Shown: positions 1 to 8,695, numbered from the stretch's first letter. The stretch is 64,000 bases of DNA from Candidatus Izemoplasma sp. (GCA_036172455.1 JAXKVY010000002.1:186001-250000), one strand, 5' to 3'. Program-made: numbers and translations. The notes: generated from the letters alone by a model not told the origin.

Positions 1-362
1 TGATGCCACTCTTTAAAGGGCTGTAATGTTTTTGAGCGAAAAATCTCATACGTATCCATTTCTTCATAGAACGCTTTAGGTGCGGCAGTATAATCTACTC
101 TTGTATATGCAATAATCTAATTGTCATCGATATGCTTGGTATACTGTTTAATATCGTTTTCTAACATAGGATAACGATTAAGAATATCAACATACGTTGA
201 TTCATCCACAATCGCACACCAGGCAAGATCGATTGGATGTAAGTCTCCTTCTTGGTATTGTTTTACCTTATAACCTTTGTTTTCTAACGTTGTTTTTAGG
301 CGTTTTGCATAAGTCGTTTTGCCACTCCCTGGATTTCCTTCAATAAATATAATGTGACCCAT
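1..362 (-). pseudogene. P-loop nucleotide kinase-like protein, interrupted by an in-frame TAG and cut by the window edge
   Basis: The N-terminus carries a Walker A loop, GNPGSGKT at residues 9-16, of the nucleotide/zeta-toxin kinase type. The reading frame ends at a TAG at 117-119 after 81 residues, but the same frame stays open from there to base 1 and reads like the continuation (IIAYTRVDYTAAPKAFYEEM). A tyrosine at the stop position would fit the surrounding residues, so a one-base TAT-to-TAG change is the simplest explanation. The start at 362 is followed closely upstream by a GGAGGTC-type ribosome site. The substrate is unknown. It sits alone downstream of pepP and a terminator. A real short product of 81 residues cannot be excluded, but it would lack most of the kinase fold. 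Confidence 0.65.
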
Positions 363-380
363 TGTGACCTCCTTTAAAAA

Positions 381-401
381 AAGTGTTGCTAAGCAACACT
401 T
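381..401 (-). terminator. Terminator of pepP
   Basis: Perfect hairpin AAGTGTTGC / GCAACACTT with T-run on the minus-strand side, overlapping the pepP stop codon. Confidence 0.8.
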
Positions 402-1659
402 ATTTTTTCATATATGCTTCGATATCATCAACTTCTTTAATAATATGTTGACTTAAGTTTTTTGCCCCCTCTTTGGTAATTAAAATATTATCTTCAATGC
501 GAATACCAATATTTTCTTCTTTAACATACAGACCCGGTTCGATGGTTAAGACCATACCTTCTTGTAACGTTTCTATATAATGTCCCACATCATGGACATC
601 AAGTCCTAAAAAGTGACCAATAGAATGGTAGTAATATTTTTTAATATCTTCTTTATTATCAATTAAACCAATATCCATACATTTTTCTGCGAGTAAGTCT
701 TTCGCAAATGCATTTAAGTCATCCCAAGATAATCCTGGTTTCACATAATCAATCGTCGCTTTATTAACATCAAGTACGATATTATATAACGCTTTTTGAC
801 GTTTGCTAAATGTTCCGTTAATAGGATACGTTCTTGATATGTCTGCGCCATAGTTATTATAAAGTGCCCCAAGGTCTAAAAGAATCAAATTGCCGTCTTC
901 AAGAGGTTCGTTATTATTCTCATAATGTAAGACGGTCGCATTTTTACCTGATGCAGCTATGGTATTAAAGCTATTGGTTGTTGCGCCGCGAAGCGTAATT
1001 TCATGTAGAAAGTCCGCTTCAATTTGCTGTTCGTTATCACGGTTTGCAAGTTCATCCATAACGCGTTTTAATCCTTTGTCTGTGATGTCAATTGCTTCTT
1101 GTAACTGTGATAGTTCATACGCATCTTTAAACATTCTTAAGTAACTGAGATGTTCATTGACACTCATAATATTTAATTCTTTATAATTTTTAATGATGTC
1201 ACTAAAAACGCTCAGTGATAACGCTTCATCCATAGGTCTTGGTCGATATAAATCAAGATATAAATGCTTTGGTACCCGGACAGCTAATCCGCGTTTATAT
1301 CCCATCACACGGTCGATAAATGTGTCAAACTCACTTAGATATTTAATGTTTTTGACATCGATACCTGAGATCTCACTCGCTTCTTCTTTACTCATGCGTT
1401 CACCAACCCATTGACGCATATATTCTGTCGTTTCTTCAATGAATAGGTAACATTTTTTTGTGGTTCCATCTTTAATTAATACCAACTTCATTTTTTGTTC
1501 CATTAACCCTGTTAGGTAATGAAAGTTTTTATTAGGCGTAAAAAAGTAATATTGATCAGTTGTTTTATGTGGCGCTTCTCCGCTATATAATATGACCATG
1601 CTGCGGTCATCAATACGGCGTAATAATGCATCTCTATGTTGCTTACTTAAATTTTTCAT
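400..1659 (-). CDS. pepP: Xaa-Pro aminopeptidase (aminopeptidase P, M24B)
   Basis: A 419-residue protein with the N-terminal creatinase-like domain followed by the pita-bread metallopeptidase domain. The two-metal ligands are visible in order: Asp in LLDLGALY, Asp in YGADISRT, His in HSIGHFLGLDVHD, Glu in LTIEPGLYV and Glu in GIRIEDN. The family removes the N-terminal residue from peptides with Pro in position 2, in the cytoplasm, for peptide recycling. The start is supported by GGAGG seven bases upstream and by a promoter just before it. The gene is single, with its own promoter and terminator. Length is normal for the bacterial family. Confidence 0.93.
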   Translation of the reverse strand: MKNLSKQHRDALLRRIDDRSMVILYSGEAPHKTTDQYYFFTPNKNFHYLTGLMEQKMKLVLIKDGTTKKCYLFIEETTEYMRQWVGERMSKEEASEISGIDVKNIKYLSEFDTFIDRVMGYKRGLAVRVPKHLYLDLYRPRPMDEALSLSVFSDIIKNYKELNIMSVNEHLSYLRMFKDAYELSQLQEAIDITDKGLKRVMDELANRDNEQQIEADFLHEITLRGATTNSFNTIAASGKNATVLHYENNNEPLEDGNLILLDLGALYNNYGADISRTYPINGTFSKRQKALYNIVLDVNKATIDYVKPGLSWDDLNAFAKDLLAEKCMDIGLIDNKEDIKKYYYHSIGHFLGLDVHDVGHYIETLQEGMVLTIEPGLYVKEENIGIRIEDNILITKEGAKNLSQHIIKEVDDIEAYMKK

Positions 1660-1681
1660 CGTGATTACCTCCAGTAACTAA

Positions 1682-1709
1682 ATTATAACAAGTTTTCTTA
1701 AATTTGCAA
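1682..1709 (-). promoter_or_regulatory. Sigma-A type promoter of pepP
   Basis: On the minus strand TTGCAA, 16-base spacer, TATAAT, with TG one base before the -10 (extended -10). Confidence 0.7.
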
Positions 1710-1731
1710 TGTGATACTTACAAATATTACA

Positions 1732-1762
1732 AAAAAGCCATATCAGGTGATATGACTTTTGA
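1732..1762 (-). terminator. Terminator of the arsenic operon
   Basis: Hairpin around CATATCA / TGATATG flanked by AAAAG and CTTTT just after acr3. Confidence 0.7.
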
Positions 1763-1776
1763 TGTTATCAGCATAT

Positions 1777-2832
1777 TTACGCTTCACTTGGTTGCTTAAA
1801 CCAATGCTTCGTGTTGTTGACAATTTTAACGATCAATAACATAATCGGTACTTCAACCAGGACACCAACAATGGTCGCTAATGCCACACCTGGGCTTAAA
1901 GGAAATATAGCAATTGCAACCGCAACTGCTAATTCAAAGAAGTTACTTGCCCCTATCATTCCAGCAGGACCCGCCACATCATGTGGTAGCCCGATCAGTT
2001 TTGCTGTCCCATATCCAATAAAGAAGATAAGGAATGTTTGGATAATTAACGGGACACTGATTAATACAATATGTAGTGGATTCGACAGTATTAAATCCGT
2101 TTGTAACGAGAAGATTAATATGAGTGTTAATAAAAGCCCTATTATTGTAATTAACTTAAATTTAGGAATAAACATCATATTATATTGATAAAGCCCATGA
2201 TTTTTAATATAGAAATAGCGTGTTAAAGAGGCCGCAATCAGTGGCACAACAACAAATAATACAACACTTAAAAATAAGGTTCCCCAAGGGACTGAAATAC
2301 CTCCGATACCTAATAAGAGTCCAACAATTGGTACAAATAACACTAAAATAATCAAATCATTTGTCGCAACTTGGACTAAGGTATACGCTGGATTACCCCG
2401 TGTTAAACTACTCCATACAAAGACCATAGCCGTGCATGGCGCAGCGCCTAGTAAGACAGCGCCTGCTAAGTAGTTCTGAGCTAAATCATCTGATATAATT
2501 CCATCAAAGATAATAAAGAAAAATAAGCTTGCAATTAAAAACATGGTAAACGGTTTGATTACCCAGTTCACTACCCAAGTAACATACAGACCTACAGGAT
2601 TTTTACCGACATTTTTAACTGATGTTAAATCAATTTTAAGCATCATGGGATAAATCATCACCCAAATTAATAATCCGATTGGTAAATTCACATTGTAAAC
2701 CTCAAATTGATTTAAAAAAGTAGGTATTTGTGGTACATAATTGCCAATAAGGATGCCAATAGCCATACAGATTAATACAAACACCGTCAGATAGGTTTCA
2801 AAAAAGCTTATAGCTTTAGTATCTTTTGCCAT
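1777..2832 (-). CDS. acr3: Arsenite efflux permease, ACR3 type
   Basis: A 351-residue protein with about ten hydrophobic segments. The family pumps arsenite (As(III)) out across the cytoplasmic membrane, using the proton gradient. The ACR3 signature region is clear: GAAPCTAMVFVWSSLTRGNP carries the conserved Cys of the family, and LIWVMIYPMMLKID is typical of the BASS/ACR3 fold. Its ATG overlaps the stop of arsC by one base (TAATG), so it is translationally coupled as the last gene of the ars operon. No ArsA ATPase is present, so export is probably secondary. Confidence 0.93.
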   Translation of the reverse strand: MAKDTKAISFFETYLTVFVLICMAIGILIGNYVPQIPTFLNQFEVYNVNLPIGLLIWVMIYPMMLKIDLTSVKNVGKNPVGLYVTWVVNWVIKPFTMFLIASLFFFIIFDGIISDDLAQNYLAGAVLLGAAPCTAMVFVWSSLTRGNPAYTLVQVATNDLIILVLFVPIVGLLLGIGGISVPWGTLFLSVVLFVVVPLIAASLTRYFYIKNHGLYQYNMMFIPKFKLITIIGLLLTLILIFSLQTDLILSNPLHIVLISVPLIIQTFLIFFIGYGTAKLIGLPHDVAGPAGMIGASNFFELAVAVAIAIFPLSPGVALATIVGVLVEVPIMLLIVKIVNNTKHWFKQPSEA

Positions 2833-3230
2833 TATAGGTTACCCGCCTTAATACGTGCTAATAAGTCAATGACTTTATCTTTAATGATGTCTCTAGTTTG
2901 CTCGAACGCTTCTTTTGGTCCACCACTTGGATCATCAAGACCCCAATCCTCACGATGTTTACATGGCACATACGGACATTCTACACCACATCCCATCGTG
3001 ATTAAAATATCTAAATCTTCAGGTAATGTATCTAACAATTTAGAATCTGCATGTGACATATCAATCCCTGCATCTTCCATAACTTCAATCGCCATTGGCT
3101 TTGGTCCCGAATATTCTTCTGTCCCAGCAGAATAAGCATCAATTAAATCTTGACCCAAATGCTTAGCCCATCCTTCTGCCATAATGCTTCGACAACTGTT
3201 ATGAATACAGACAAATGCAACTTTTTTCAT
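2832..3230 (-). CDS. arsC: Arsenate reductase, low-molecular-weight phosphatase type
   Basis: A 132-residue protein that reduces arsenate to arsenite, which Acr3 then exports. The phosphatase-like P-loop CIHNSCRS near the N-terminus holds the nucleophilic Cys, and two further Cys (CGVECPYVPC region, about residue 80-90) fit the disulfide cascade of the thioredoxin-coupled family. I choose the ATG at 3230 over an upstream in-frame GTG because GGTGAT lies at the right distance. It begins one base past the stop of the thioredoxin-like gene. The operon order is arsR, permease, thioredoxin-like, arsC, acr3. Confidence 0.92.
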   Translation of the reverse strand: MKKVAFVCIHNSCRSIMAEGWAKHLGQDLIDAYSAGTEEYSGPKPMAIEVMEDAGIDMSHADSKLLDTLPEDLDILITMGCGVECPYVPCKHREDWGLDDPSGGPKEAFEQTRDIIKDKVIDLLARIKAGNL

Positions 3231-3231
3231 A

Positions 3232-3465
3232 TTAATCACCTAATACCTTTATCAATTGTTTCGCACTCAAAACTTGACCAGAAAATAAAACTTTTCCATC
3301 AATAACTAACGCTGGTGTACTCATTACACCATAAGTTAAAATTTCACTCACATCTGTAATTTATTCAATATCACCTTTTATATTGAGTTCTTCTAACGCT
3401 TCTTTAACATTGCGTTCTAAACGTTCGCAATTTGGACACCCTGATCCTAATACTTTTATTTCCAT
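3232..3465 (-). pseudogene. Small thioredoxin-like (redox-active disulfide) protein, interrupted by an in-frame TAA
   Basis: A 77-codon frame with ATG at 3465, preceded by GAGGAG, and ending one base before arsC. The N-terminus has a CPNC active site (VLGSGCPNCERL), and the C-terminal half has the cis-Pro loop (GVMSTPALVIDGKV). This is the compact thioredoxin family (MTH895/TM0996 type) often found in ars operons beside the DUF318 permease. Codon 35 is TAA (3361-3363), in GDIE-stop-ITDVSEI where a Lys would fit (AAA to TAA). Everything else is intact, so the change looks recent, or it is a sequence error. The residual 34-residue product would keep the CXXC but not the fold. Confidence 0.8.
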
Positions 3466-3504
3466 TATACTCTACACTCCTCGTATAATATAGTTGGGCT
3501 TTAG

Positions 3505-4527
3505 TTATATTGAATAATATCCGAAGATATTAAAGATATAGCCTGTAATAATAATACCGATTGTAACAATCGTGACAAACACCATTAAGAGTCGTGGTTT
3601 AACGACTTTTTTCAATAAGATGATTGATGGTAAACTAAGGGCTGTTACTGCCATCATGAACGCAAGTACCGTACCAATTCCAACGCCTTTTAATACAAGC
3701 GCTTCAGCAATCGGCAATGTGCCAAAGATATCGGCATACATTGGAATACCTAACAGTGTGGCTATAAGCACTGAGAATGGATTATTGTCTCCAAGGACAT
3801 AACTAATTACGCTTGCTGGGATATAGCCATGAATAATTGCCCCAATACCGACACCAATCAACACATACATCCATACTTTATGAACGATAGCTTTAACCTG
3901 ACTAACCGCATACATGTGACGGTCTTTTTTTGTTTGTTCTAATGTTACGCTAACATTGTTTTGACTTACAGGCTCTTTTACAAACGCTTCAACATCTTTC
4001 TCCATATTGAAGAGATCGATTAACGTCCCCCCAATAACAGCGATGACAAGCCCAATCACGACATACCACAAGGCGATTGTCCAATTAAATATACTCGCAA
4101 GTAAAATCACTGAGGCAAGATCCACTAAGGGCGAAGAGATTAAGAACGAGAAAGTAACGCCAATCGGTAATCCAGCTTTTGTAAATCCAATAAAAATCGG
4201 AATCGACGAACAGGAACAAAACGGTGTAACTGTTCCTAATAACGCGCCAAAGATATTACCTTTGATGCCTTTAAAACGGGTTAATATGTGTTTGGTTCGT
4301 TCGGGACTGAAGTAAGACTGAATATAACTTGATATATAAATCAATACCGATAATAATATAAAGATCTTGATCACATCATAAATGAAAAAAGAGAGCGTTT
4401 GAAACAGATAACTTGTGCGATCTAAATTAAAGACAATTTCTAACACATGATCAACTAGTCTATTCAACCATGTCATCTTCAGCAAAATGTCATTTAAAGA
4501 AACAAAAAATGATTTTATAAACTGCAT
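3505..4527 (-). CDS. DUF318 / ArsP-like permease
   Basis: A 340-residue polytopic membrane protein of the predicted permease family DUF318 (YraQ). The conserved motif TPFCSCSSIP, with paired Cys in a membrane segment, is present at about residue 100. Characterised relatives (ArsP) export trivalent organoarsenicals, and others are tied to metal resistance. The gene lies second in the ars operon, its start overlapping the end of arsR by 13 bases. That context supports a role in arsenic export rather than copper or zinc, but the substrate is inferred. A hydrophilic loop of about 40 residues (EAFVKEPVSQNN region) divides the two membrane halves, as usual in the family. Confidence 0.85.
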   Translation of the reverse strand: MQFIKSFFVSLNDILLKMTWLNRLVDHVLEIVFNLDRTSYLFQTLSFFIYDVIKIFILLSVLIYISSYIQSYFSPERTKHILTRFKGIKGNIFGALLGTVTPFCSCSSIPIFIGFTKAGLPIGVTFSFLISSPLVDLASVILLASIFNWTIALWYVVIGLVIAVIGGTLIDLFNMEKDVEAFVKEPVSQNNVSVTLEQTKKDRHMYAVSQVKAIVHKVWMYVLIGVGIGAIIHGYIPASVISYVLGDNNPFSVLIATLLGIPMYADIFGTLPIAEALVLKGVGIGTVLAFMMAVTALSLPSIILLKKVVKPRLLMVFVTIVTIGIIITGYIFNIFGYYSI

Positions 4528-4805
4528 TGTTCAGCCTCAACATCTCGCAAGTCTTCTAAAAACCTAATTATTGTGTTGAGGGCATCTTTATTGATATAAT
4601 GTTTTATCCAATTCCCATCCCGCTCGGCTGTAGCCAATCCAGCTTCAGTAATCATTTTCAAATGATAAGACAGGGTTGGTTGTGACACATCAACATTATC
4701 AATTAATGTACACCCACATGTTTCACCTTTTAATAATAACTCAATTATTTCTAATCGAGTTGGATCAGATAATACCTTAAATTGCTTAGCGATTTTCTCT
4801 TTCAT
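4515..4805 (-). CDS. arsR: ArsR/SmtB-family arsenic-responsive repressor
   Basis: A 96-residue winged-helix protein. Relatives repress the ars operon and leave DNA when As(III) or Sb(III) binds. The metal site is visible as ETCGC in the DNA-recognition helix region, followed by the helix-turn-helix SQPTLSYHLKMITEAGL and wing. I choose the ATG at 4805 because GAGGTGG precedes it at proper distance; longer in-frame extensions would run into the operator. It is the first gene of the operon and is expected to be autoregulated through the repeats at 4819-4858. Confidence 0.92.
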   Translation of the reverse strand: MKEKIAKQFKVLSDPTRLEIIELLLKGETCGCTLIDNVDVSQPTLSYHLKMITEAGLATAERDGNWIKHYINKDALNTIIRFLEDLRDVEAEQCSL

Positions 4806-4818
4806 CTTTGCCACCTCA

Positions 4819-4858
4819 CTATATAGATGTTTATCTATATTGAATATCATCTATATAG
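4819..4858. promoter_or_regulatory. Candidate ArsR operator (inverted repeats)
   Basis: CTATATAGAT at 4819-4828 is the reverse complement of ATCTATATAG at 4849-4858, and a further ATCTATAT lies between at 4833-4840, forming an 8-4-8 palindrome with 4821-4828. The repeats cover the -10 box and the transcription start of arsR. Confidence 0.65.
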
Positions 4859-4883
4859 TAACATCTTAAAAGAATTTAGACAA
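4855..4883 (-). promoter_or_regulatory. Promoter of the ars operon
   Basis: On the minus strand TTGTCT, 17-base spacer, TACTAT. The -10 overlaps the inverted repeats. Confidence 0.7.
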
Positions 4884-4902
4884 CTCTTTTAACAAAGTTT
4901 AA

Positions 4903-4936
4903 CAAAAAAAAGATGAGACATTTACTGTCTCATCTT
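4903..4936 (-). terminator. Terminator of the DUF1295 gene
   Basis: Perfect 11-bp stem AAGATGAGACA / TGTCTCATCTT with a run of T on the minus strand. Confidence 0.85.
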
Positions 4937-4943
4937 AAAAATG

Positions 4944-5813
4944 TTATTTTGTAAATGGAAAAATCATTGGTGTGTTAGCTTTATAGGTGTCCCATCCGTC
5001 ATATTTTTCCATATGTTTTTCTAGCATTGGTGTTGAAATTTTAATCAATACCGTACTCATTAATACTGGTGAAATAATTAAAATTGCGTAAAAGCCAAGA
5101 CTAATAGACGCATCAATTAACGCCACGCCTGTTATATACAAGCCACTCCAGATTAGAATTTCACCAAAATAGTTGGGGTGACGTGTTAATGACCAAAGTC
5201 CACTTGACATAAGTGATTTTGTTTGTTTATTGATATGCCGTCGTAATTGTTCATCACCAACGACTTCAAAGATTAATCCAATCGTTGCGACTAAAAGACC
5301 AAGATACACAATATATTGCGTCCAACCGTCAAAATTAAACTGATTAAATTTAATGACAGTATAACTCGCAGACCCTACAATAAAGTTAATGATCCCTTGA
5401 ATCATAAATACACGGAAAAAGGCAATAATTACGACCCTATCTCCCCATTCTTCACGCCATTGTTGGTAACGAAAATCTTCTGGTTTTCCCCAATTTCGTC
5501 TAATTAAACGTGCAGATAAACGACTTCCCCATACTGCGATAAATCCTACAATAATATAAGACAGTGTCGTTGGATCATTCATAGTCAAAAGTGTCGCAAC
5601 ACTCCCAACAACAAAACCAAACCCCCATCCCATATCAACAATTGAGTTGTCTTTTACGATTTGGGCAACGATAAAGAAAATGGTGAAATAGCCTAATGTG
5701 GCTAACATTGGAATGAGAAGTCCATTCTCATCAAAATGTTGAAAACCTATTGTTGCAATCGCTAGCGTGGCCACAAACAATAGTGTATAAATAATAATAC
5801 GTTTTGTATCCAA
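4944..5813 (-). CDS. DUF1295 (steroid 5-alpha-reductase-like) membrane protein
   Basis: A 289-residue protein with about seven membrane segments. The C-terminal part has the family motif of DUF1295 and isoprenylcysteine methyltransferase-like proteins: SLTRHPNYFGEILIWSGLYI, with the RHPNYxGE core. Members are integral membrane oxidoreductases or methyltransferases acting on lipids; the substrate here is unknown. It is a single gene between two terminators, so its neighbours give no hint. Confidence 0.8.
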   Translation of the reverse strand: MDTKRIIIYTLLFVATLAIATIGFQHFDENGLLIPMLATLGYFTIFFIVAQIVKDNSIVDMGWGFGFVVGSVATLLTMNDPTTLSYIIVGFIAVWGSRLSARLIRRNWGKPEDFRYQQWREEWGDRVVIIAFFRVFMIQGIINFIVGSASYTVIKFNQFNFDGWTQYIVYLGLLVATIGLIFEVVGDEQLRRHINKQTKSLMSSGLWSLTRHPNYFGEILIWSGLYITGVALIDASISLGFYAILIISPVLMSTVLIKISTPMLEKHMEKYDGWDTYKANTPMIFPFTK

Positions 5814-5910
5814 AATTAACTCCCCCTAAGTTTTTATTAACTTCATTATATCATATTTTTTATAAACTACTAAGGTGAGCGCTAATAAAATGATTTTGTG
5901 ATTTATGGGA

Positions 5911-6861
5911 TCACCTTAAGAATTTTGTGACATGCTTGACATTGAAGGCCGCTAACTGAACTTGAACGATAAAAGCGACCGCAATTAATAATGCCGCAAT
6001 ACTCGCTTCTTCAAACGTCTGTAATGTGATTGCTAAAGCAATTGATAAATTTCTGATGTATGTGCCATGCATTAAGGCTATCCCATCCGCTTTATTAAAG
6101 AAATACTTAGCAATCATAAAGACGATAATATAGTAAGTCACATATAGTAAAATCACAGGTAATATAATCTGTAACAATAAGCTTGGTCGAGCAAATAACA
6201 CTCTTGATTTGAGCCCTGTTGCGACAAAGATAATTAATACCAAACCTAATGTAGAAAAACGAGGAAAAATAGGTTTTATACGACTATGAAATGTCTCTTC
6301 ACCAACGTTCTTTATGATGATGTATTGTGTGATAAAAGCTAGTATTAAAGGTAGAAAGACAACCAATAATACTTGACTAAAAATATCTAAAAATGCTATA
6401 TCAACATCATGTCCTAATAAATATGACAAATAAAATGGGCTCAATATGCCACCAAGCAACAGTCCAACAACAACCATCTTGATAGCTGCATGCACATTTC
6501 CCTTACCTAATACGGTCCAACTGATTGTCATACCGCTGGTGGGAAATAAACTAATCATAAACAGTCCTAAATATAGATAGGGCTCTTCTCTTAAAAAGAG
6601 AAAACCAATCGCAAATGCAATAAATGGAAAAACTAAAAAATTAATGAATTGTGTGGTGATTTGGAGTTGTTTGTTAGCCGGTCTTGTCATCTCCTTAAAA
6701 TTTAGCGTTACCATCATTGGATAGACCATCAAAAAAGTTAATGGTAAAATGAGTTGTTTCATCCAACTTATATCGGTTAAACGGCCTATAATAAGACCGA
6801 AAATCATCGCAATAAGAATACTGGTCATAAGATGTTGTTTAATTGATTTAAGTAGTTTCAT
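5911..6861 (-). CDS. BASS-family (bile acid:sodium symporter / ACR3-like) permease
   Basis: A 316-residue protein with about ten membrane segments. It matches the bile acid:sodium symporter superfamily by its LPLTFLMVYPMMVTLNFKEM region, like ACR3, and a second-half motif SLFPTSGMTISWTVLGKGN. It lacks the Cys found at the equivalent GAAPC position of acr3 (here SLFPTSG), so arsenite transport is doubtful. I choose the ATG at 6861 over an upstream in-frame ATG because GGAGGT lies seven bases before it. The DsrE-like gene downstream on the same strand may be transcribed with it. Substrate unknown. Confidence 0.78.
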   Translation of the reverse strand: MKLLKSIKQHLMTSILIAMIFGLIIGRLTDISWMKQLILPLTFLMVYPMMVTLNFKEMTRPANKQLQITTQFINFLVFPFIAFAIGFLFLREEPYLYLGLFMISLFPTSGMTISWTVLGKGNVHAAIKMVVVGLLLGGILSPFYLSYLLGHDVDIAFLDIFSQVLLVVFLPLILAFITQYIIIKNVGEETFHSRIKPIFPRFSTLGLVLIIFVATGLKSRVLFARPSLLLQIILPVILLYVTYYIIVFMIAKYFFNKADGIALMHGTYIRNLSIALAITLQTFEEASIAALLIAVAFIVQVQLAAFNVKHVTKFLR

Positions 6862-6950
6862 GATTACCTCCATTAAAAATTACTAATATACTATACCATA
6901 TTTATAGTTTGTGTGTAAACTATATTGTTTTGAATCTATAATAGGCATAT

Positions 6951-6975
6951 AAAAGAGCCATCATTGATGGCTTAA
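6951..6975 (-). terminator. Terminator of the DsrE-family gene
   Basis: Hairpin AGCCAT / ATGGCT followed by T-rich minus-strand sequence. Confidence 0.6.
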
Positions 6976-6985
6976 TTATTTATGG

Positions 6986-7321
6986 TTATAAAGTAATCAC
7001 TTTGGCATCAGATTGTAAAAAATCAGTCAGCAGTTCTCCTGTATACATAACGTTCACACCTAGATTTTCTAATGCTTGATCAACGTTTAAATCTTCTGCG
7101 CACTTCTTACACGCATAAAGTGGGATGTTTTGCTTAGTCATCAAGGCAACGCGTCGTTTGACATCATCGTTCTCTACAACAATTTTTTGGGATGGTCCCC
7201 AAATAATCACTTCTACACTGTCCCACCAACCATTTTTCTTTGAAGCAATGATGTATGGTGTAATCATTTCTTGAATATCGACTAAATTGTCGCTTTTCCA
7301 TAATACAACTAATTTCGTCAT
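6986..7321 (-). CDS. DsrE-family sulfur-relay-like protein
   Basis: A 111-residue soluble protein of the DsrE/DsrF-like fold. Visible signs are the Rossmann-like start TKLVVLWKSDNL, the VEVIIWGPSQKIV strand, and YACKKCAEDLNV, where a CXXC pair stands at the position of the family's reactive Cys. DsrE-like proteins bind or transfer sulfane sulfur or act as small redox carriers; the exact job here cannot be told. The gene lies between tRNA-Leu and the BASS-type permease, all on the minus strand. Confidence 0.78.
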   Translation of the reverse strand: MTKLVVLWKSDNLVDIQEMITPYIIASKKNGWWDSVEVIIWGPSQKIVVENDDVKRRVALMTKQNIPLYACKKCAEDLNVDQALENLGVNVMYTGELLTDFLQSDAKVITL

Positions 7322-7368
7322 TTTTATCCTTTCTTAAAGCTTATTATTTGAAAACTATAAAAAAAAGT

Positions 7369-7388
7369 TCTAACAGTCGTTAGAACCC
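7369..7388 (-). terminator. Terminator of tRNA-Leu
   Basis: Hairpin GTTCTAAC / GTTAGAAC with T-run on the minus strand. Confidence 0.8.
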
Positions 7389-7401
7389 ATTAATGTACAT
7401 A

Positions 7402-7486
7402 TGGTGCGGTCGACGGGATTTGAACCCACACATCACAAGGATACTACCCCCTCAAGGTAGCGCGTCTGCCGTTCCGCCACGACCGC
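7402..7486 (-). tRNA. tRNA-Leu (GAG)
   Basis: An 85-base class II tRNA with encoded CCA. The acceptor GCGGTCG, the D-loop GGCGGAACGGCAGACG, the anticodon loop TTGAGGG and the T-arm GGGTTCAAATCCC are all readable on the minus strand, and a long variable arm is present. Confidence 0.95.
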
Positions 7487-7544
7487 ATTGCATTATAAAT
7501 TGTATCATATTTTATAAAATAATCTAGTCTTTTTGCAAAAAAAA

Positions 7545-7570
7545 TTAAGGCTTGCAAAGGCAAGCCTTAA
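7545..7570 (-). terminator. Terminator of gap
   Basis: Perfect 11-bp stem TTAAGGCTTGC / GCAAGCCTTAA, T-run on the minus strand. Confidence 0.88.
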
Positions 7571-7585
7571 TAAAATGTTCATGAA

Positions 7586-8599
7586 TTATTTTAAGTTTTC
7601 TGCTAATAACTTCATTGTACGAATCATTTGTGCAGTATAACTCATTTCGTTATCATACCAACTGATAACTTTAACCATTTGACGTCCGTCAACAGTCATA
7701 ACTTTCGTTAATTTTGCATCAAATAATGATCCATAAGTAATTCCAATAGTGTCACTTGAAACGATTGGATCTTCAGTATATCCTAAGGTTTCATTAGCAT
7801 GTTTTTTCATTGCAGCATTAACTTCTTCTTCTGTAACTTCTTTTTCAAGTTCAACAACTAAGTCAACACAACTACCAGTAACGGTAGGAACACGCATTGC
7901 CATACCATCTAATTTACCATTTAATTTAGGTAATACTTTACCTACTGCGACAGCTGCTCCTGTAGATGTTGGAACGATATTTGCTGCTGCTGCACGTCCA
8001 CGACGTGAATTAATGCCTTTAGGGTTTGGACCATCTAATGTGTTTTGTGCATTAGTATATGAGTGAATAGTTGTCATAAATCCTTTTACTAATCCGAACT
8101 CATCATCTAATACTTTAGCAATTGGTGCTAAACAGTTTGTTGTACAAGATGCACCACTTACAATGTTTTCAGTTCCATCAAGTTCTTCATGGTTAACATT
8201 GTATACAACTGTTTTTAAGTCACCTTTTGCTGGTGCACTAATAACAACTTTCTTAGCTCCAGCGTTGATGTGTTTTTGTGCTTTATCTTTAGATGTAAAG
8301 AATCCTGTACATTCTAAAACAACTTCGACACCTAATTCTTTCCAAGGTAAGTCTTCTGGATCGCGTTCTGCGTAAATTTTGATTGGATCTCCATCTACAA
8401 CAATTTTGTCTCCGTCAACAGAAATTGCATCTGTTTTGTACCGTCCTTGAGCTGAATCGTATTTCAATAAGTGTGCTAATGTTTCAGCATCAGTTAAATC
8501 GTTAATCGCAACGATTTCAAAATCTGGATCATCGTCCATTAAACGGAATGCTAAACGTCCAATACGACCAAATCCGTTAATTGCAACTTTAATAGCCAT
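7586..8599 (-). CDS. gap: Glyceraldehyde-3-phosphate dehydrogenase
   Basis: A 337-residue enzyme of glycolysis that oxidises glyceraldehyde 3-phosphate with NAD and phosphate. The NAD site INGFGRIGR is at the N-terminus, and the catalytic Cys is C152 in GASCTTNC, with the substrate-binding His in the later HSYTN motif. Asp in VAINDLTD suggests preference for NAD. GGAGG precedes the ATG. It is a single gene with a strong promoter and terminator rather than part of a gap-pgk-tpi operon. A cre-like site lies upstream of the promoter, so carbon catabolite control is plausible. Confidence 0.97.
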   Translation of the reverse strand: MAIKVAINGFGRIGRLAFRLMDDDPDFEIVAINDLTDAETLAHLLKYDSAQGRYKTDAISVDGDKIVVDGDPIKIYAERDPEDLPWKELGVEVVLECTGFFTSKDKAQKHINAGAKKVVISAPAKGDLKTVVYNVNHEELDGTENIVSGASCTTNCLAPIAKVLDDEFGLVKGFMTTIHSYTNAQNTLDGPNPKGINSRRGRAAAANIVPTSTGAAVAVGKVLPKLNGKLDGMAMRVPTVTGSCVDLVVELEKEVTEEEVNAAMKKHANETLGYTEDPIVSSDTIGITYGSLFDAKLTKVMTVDGRQMVKVISWYDNEMSYTAQMIRTMKLLAENLK

Positions 8600-8634
8600 T
8601 AAAATATTCCTCCTAATTTTTTTACTTCAATTAT

Positions 8635-8663
8635 ATTATAAATGGTTTAATTCTAAATTACAA
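8635..8663 (-). promoter_or_regulatory. Promoter of gap
   Basis: On the minus strand TTGTAA, 17-base spacer, TATAAT. Confidence 0.75.
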
Positions 8664-8678
8664 CTGATAAGATATGAA

Positions 8679-8695
8679 TACAAACGCTTTCTCAA
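8679..8695. promoter_or_regulatory. cre-like site upstream of gap
   Basis: On the minus strand AGAAAGCGTTTGTA matches 12 of 14 positions of the CcpA consensus TGWAARCGYTWNCW. It lies about 50-67 bases before the expected transcription start. The same 14 bases AAACGCTTTCTCAA recur at 30436-30449. Confidence 0.45.

Noticed and set aside
5911-6861. Calling the BASS permease a second arsenite exporter
   Set aside because: It lacks the ACR3 Cys motif and is separated from the ars operon by another gene and a terminator.
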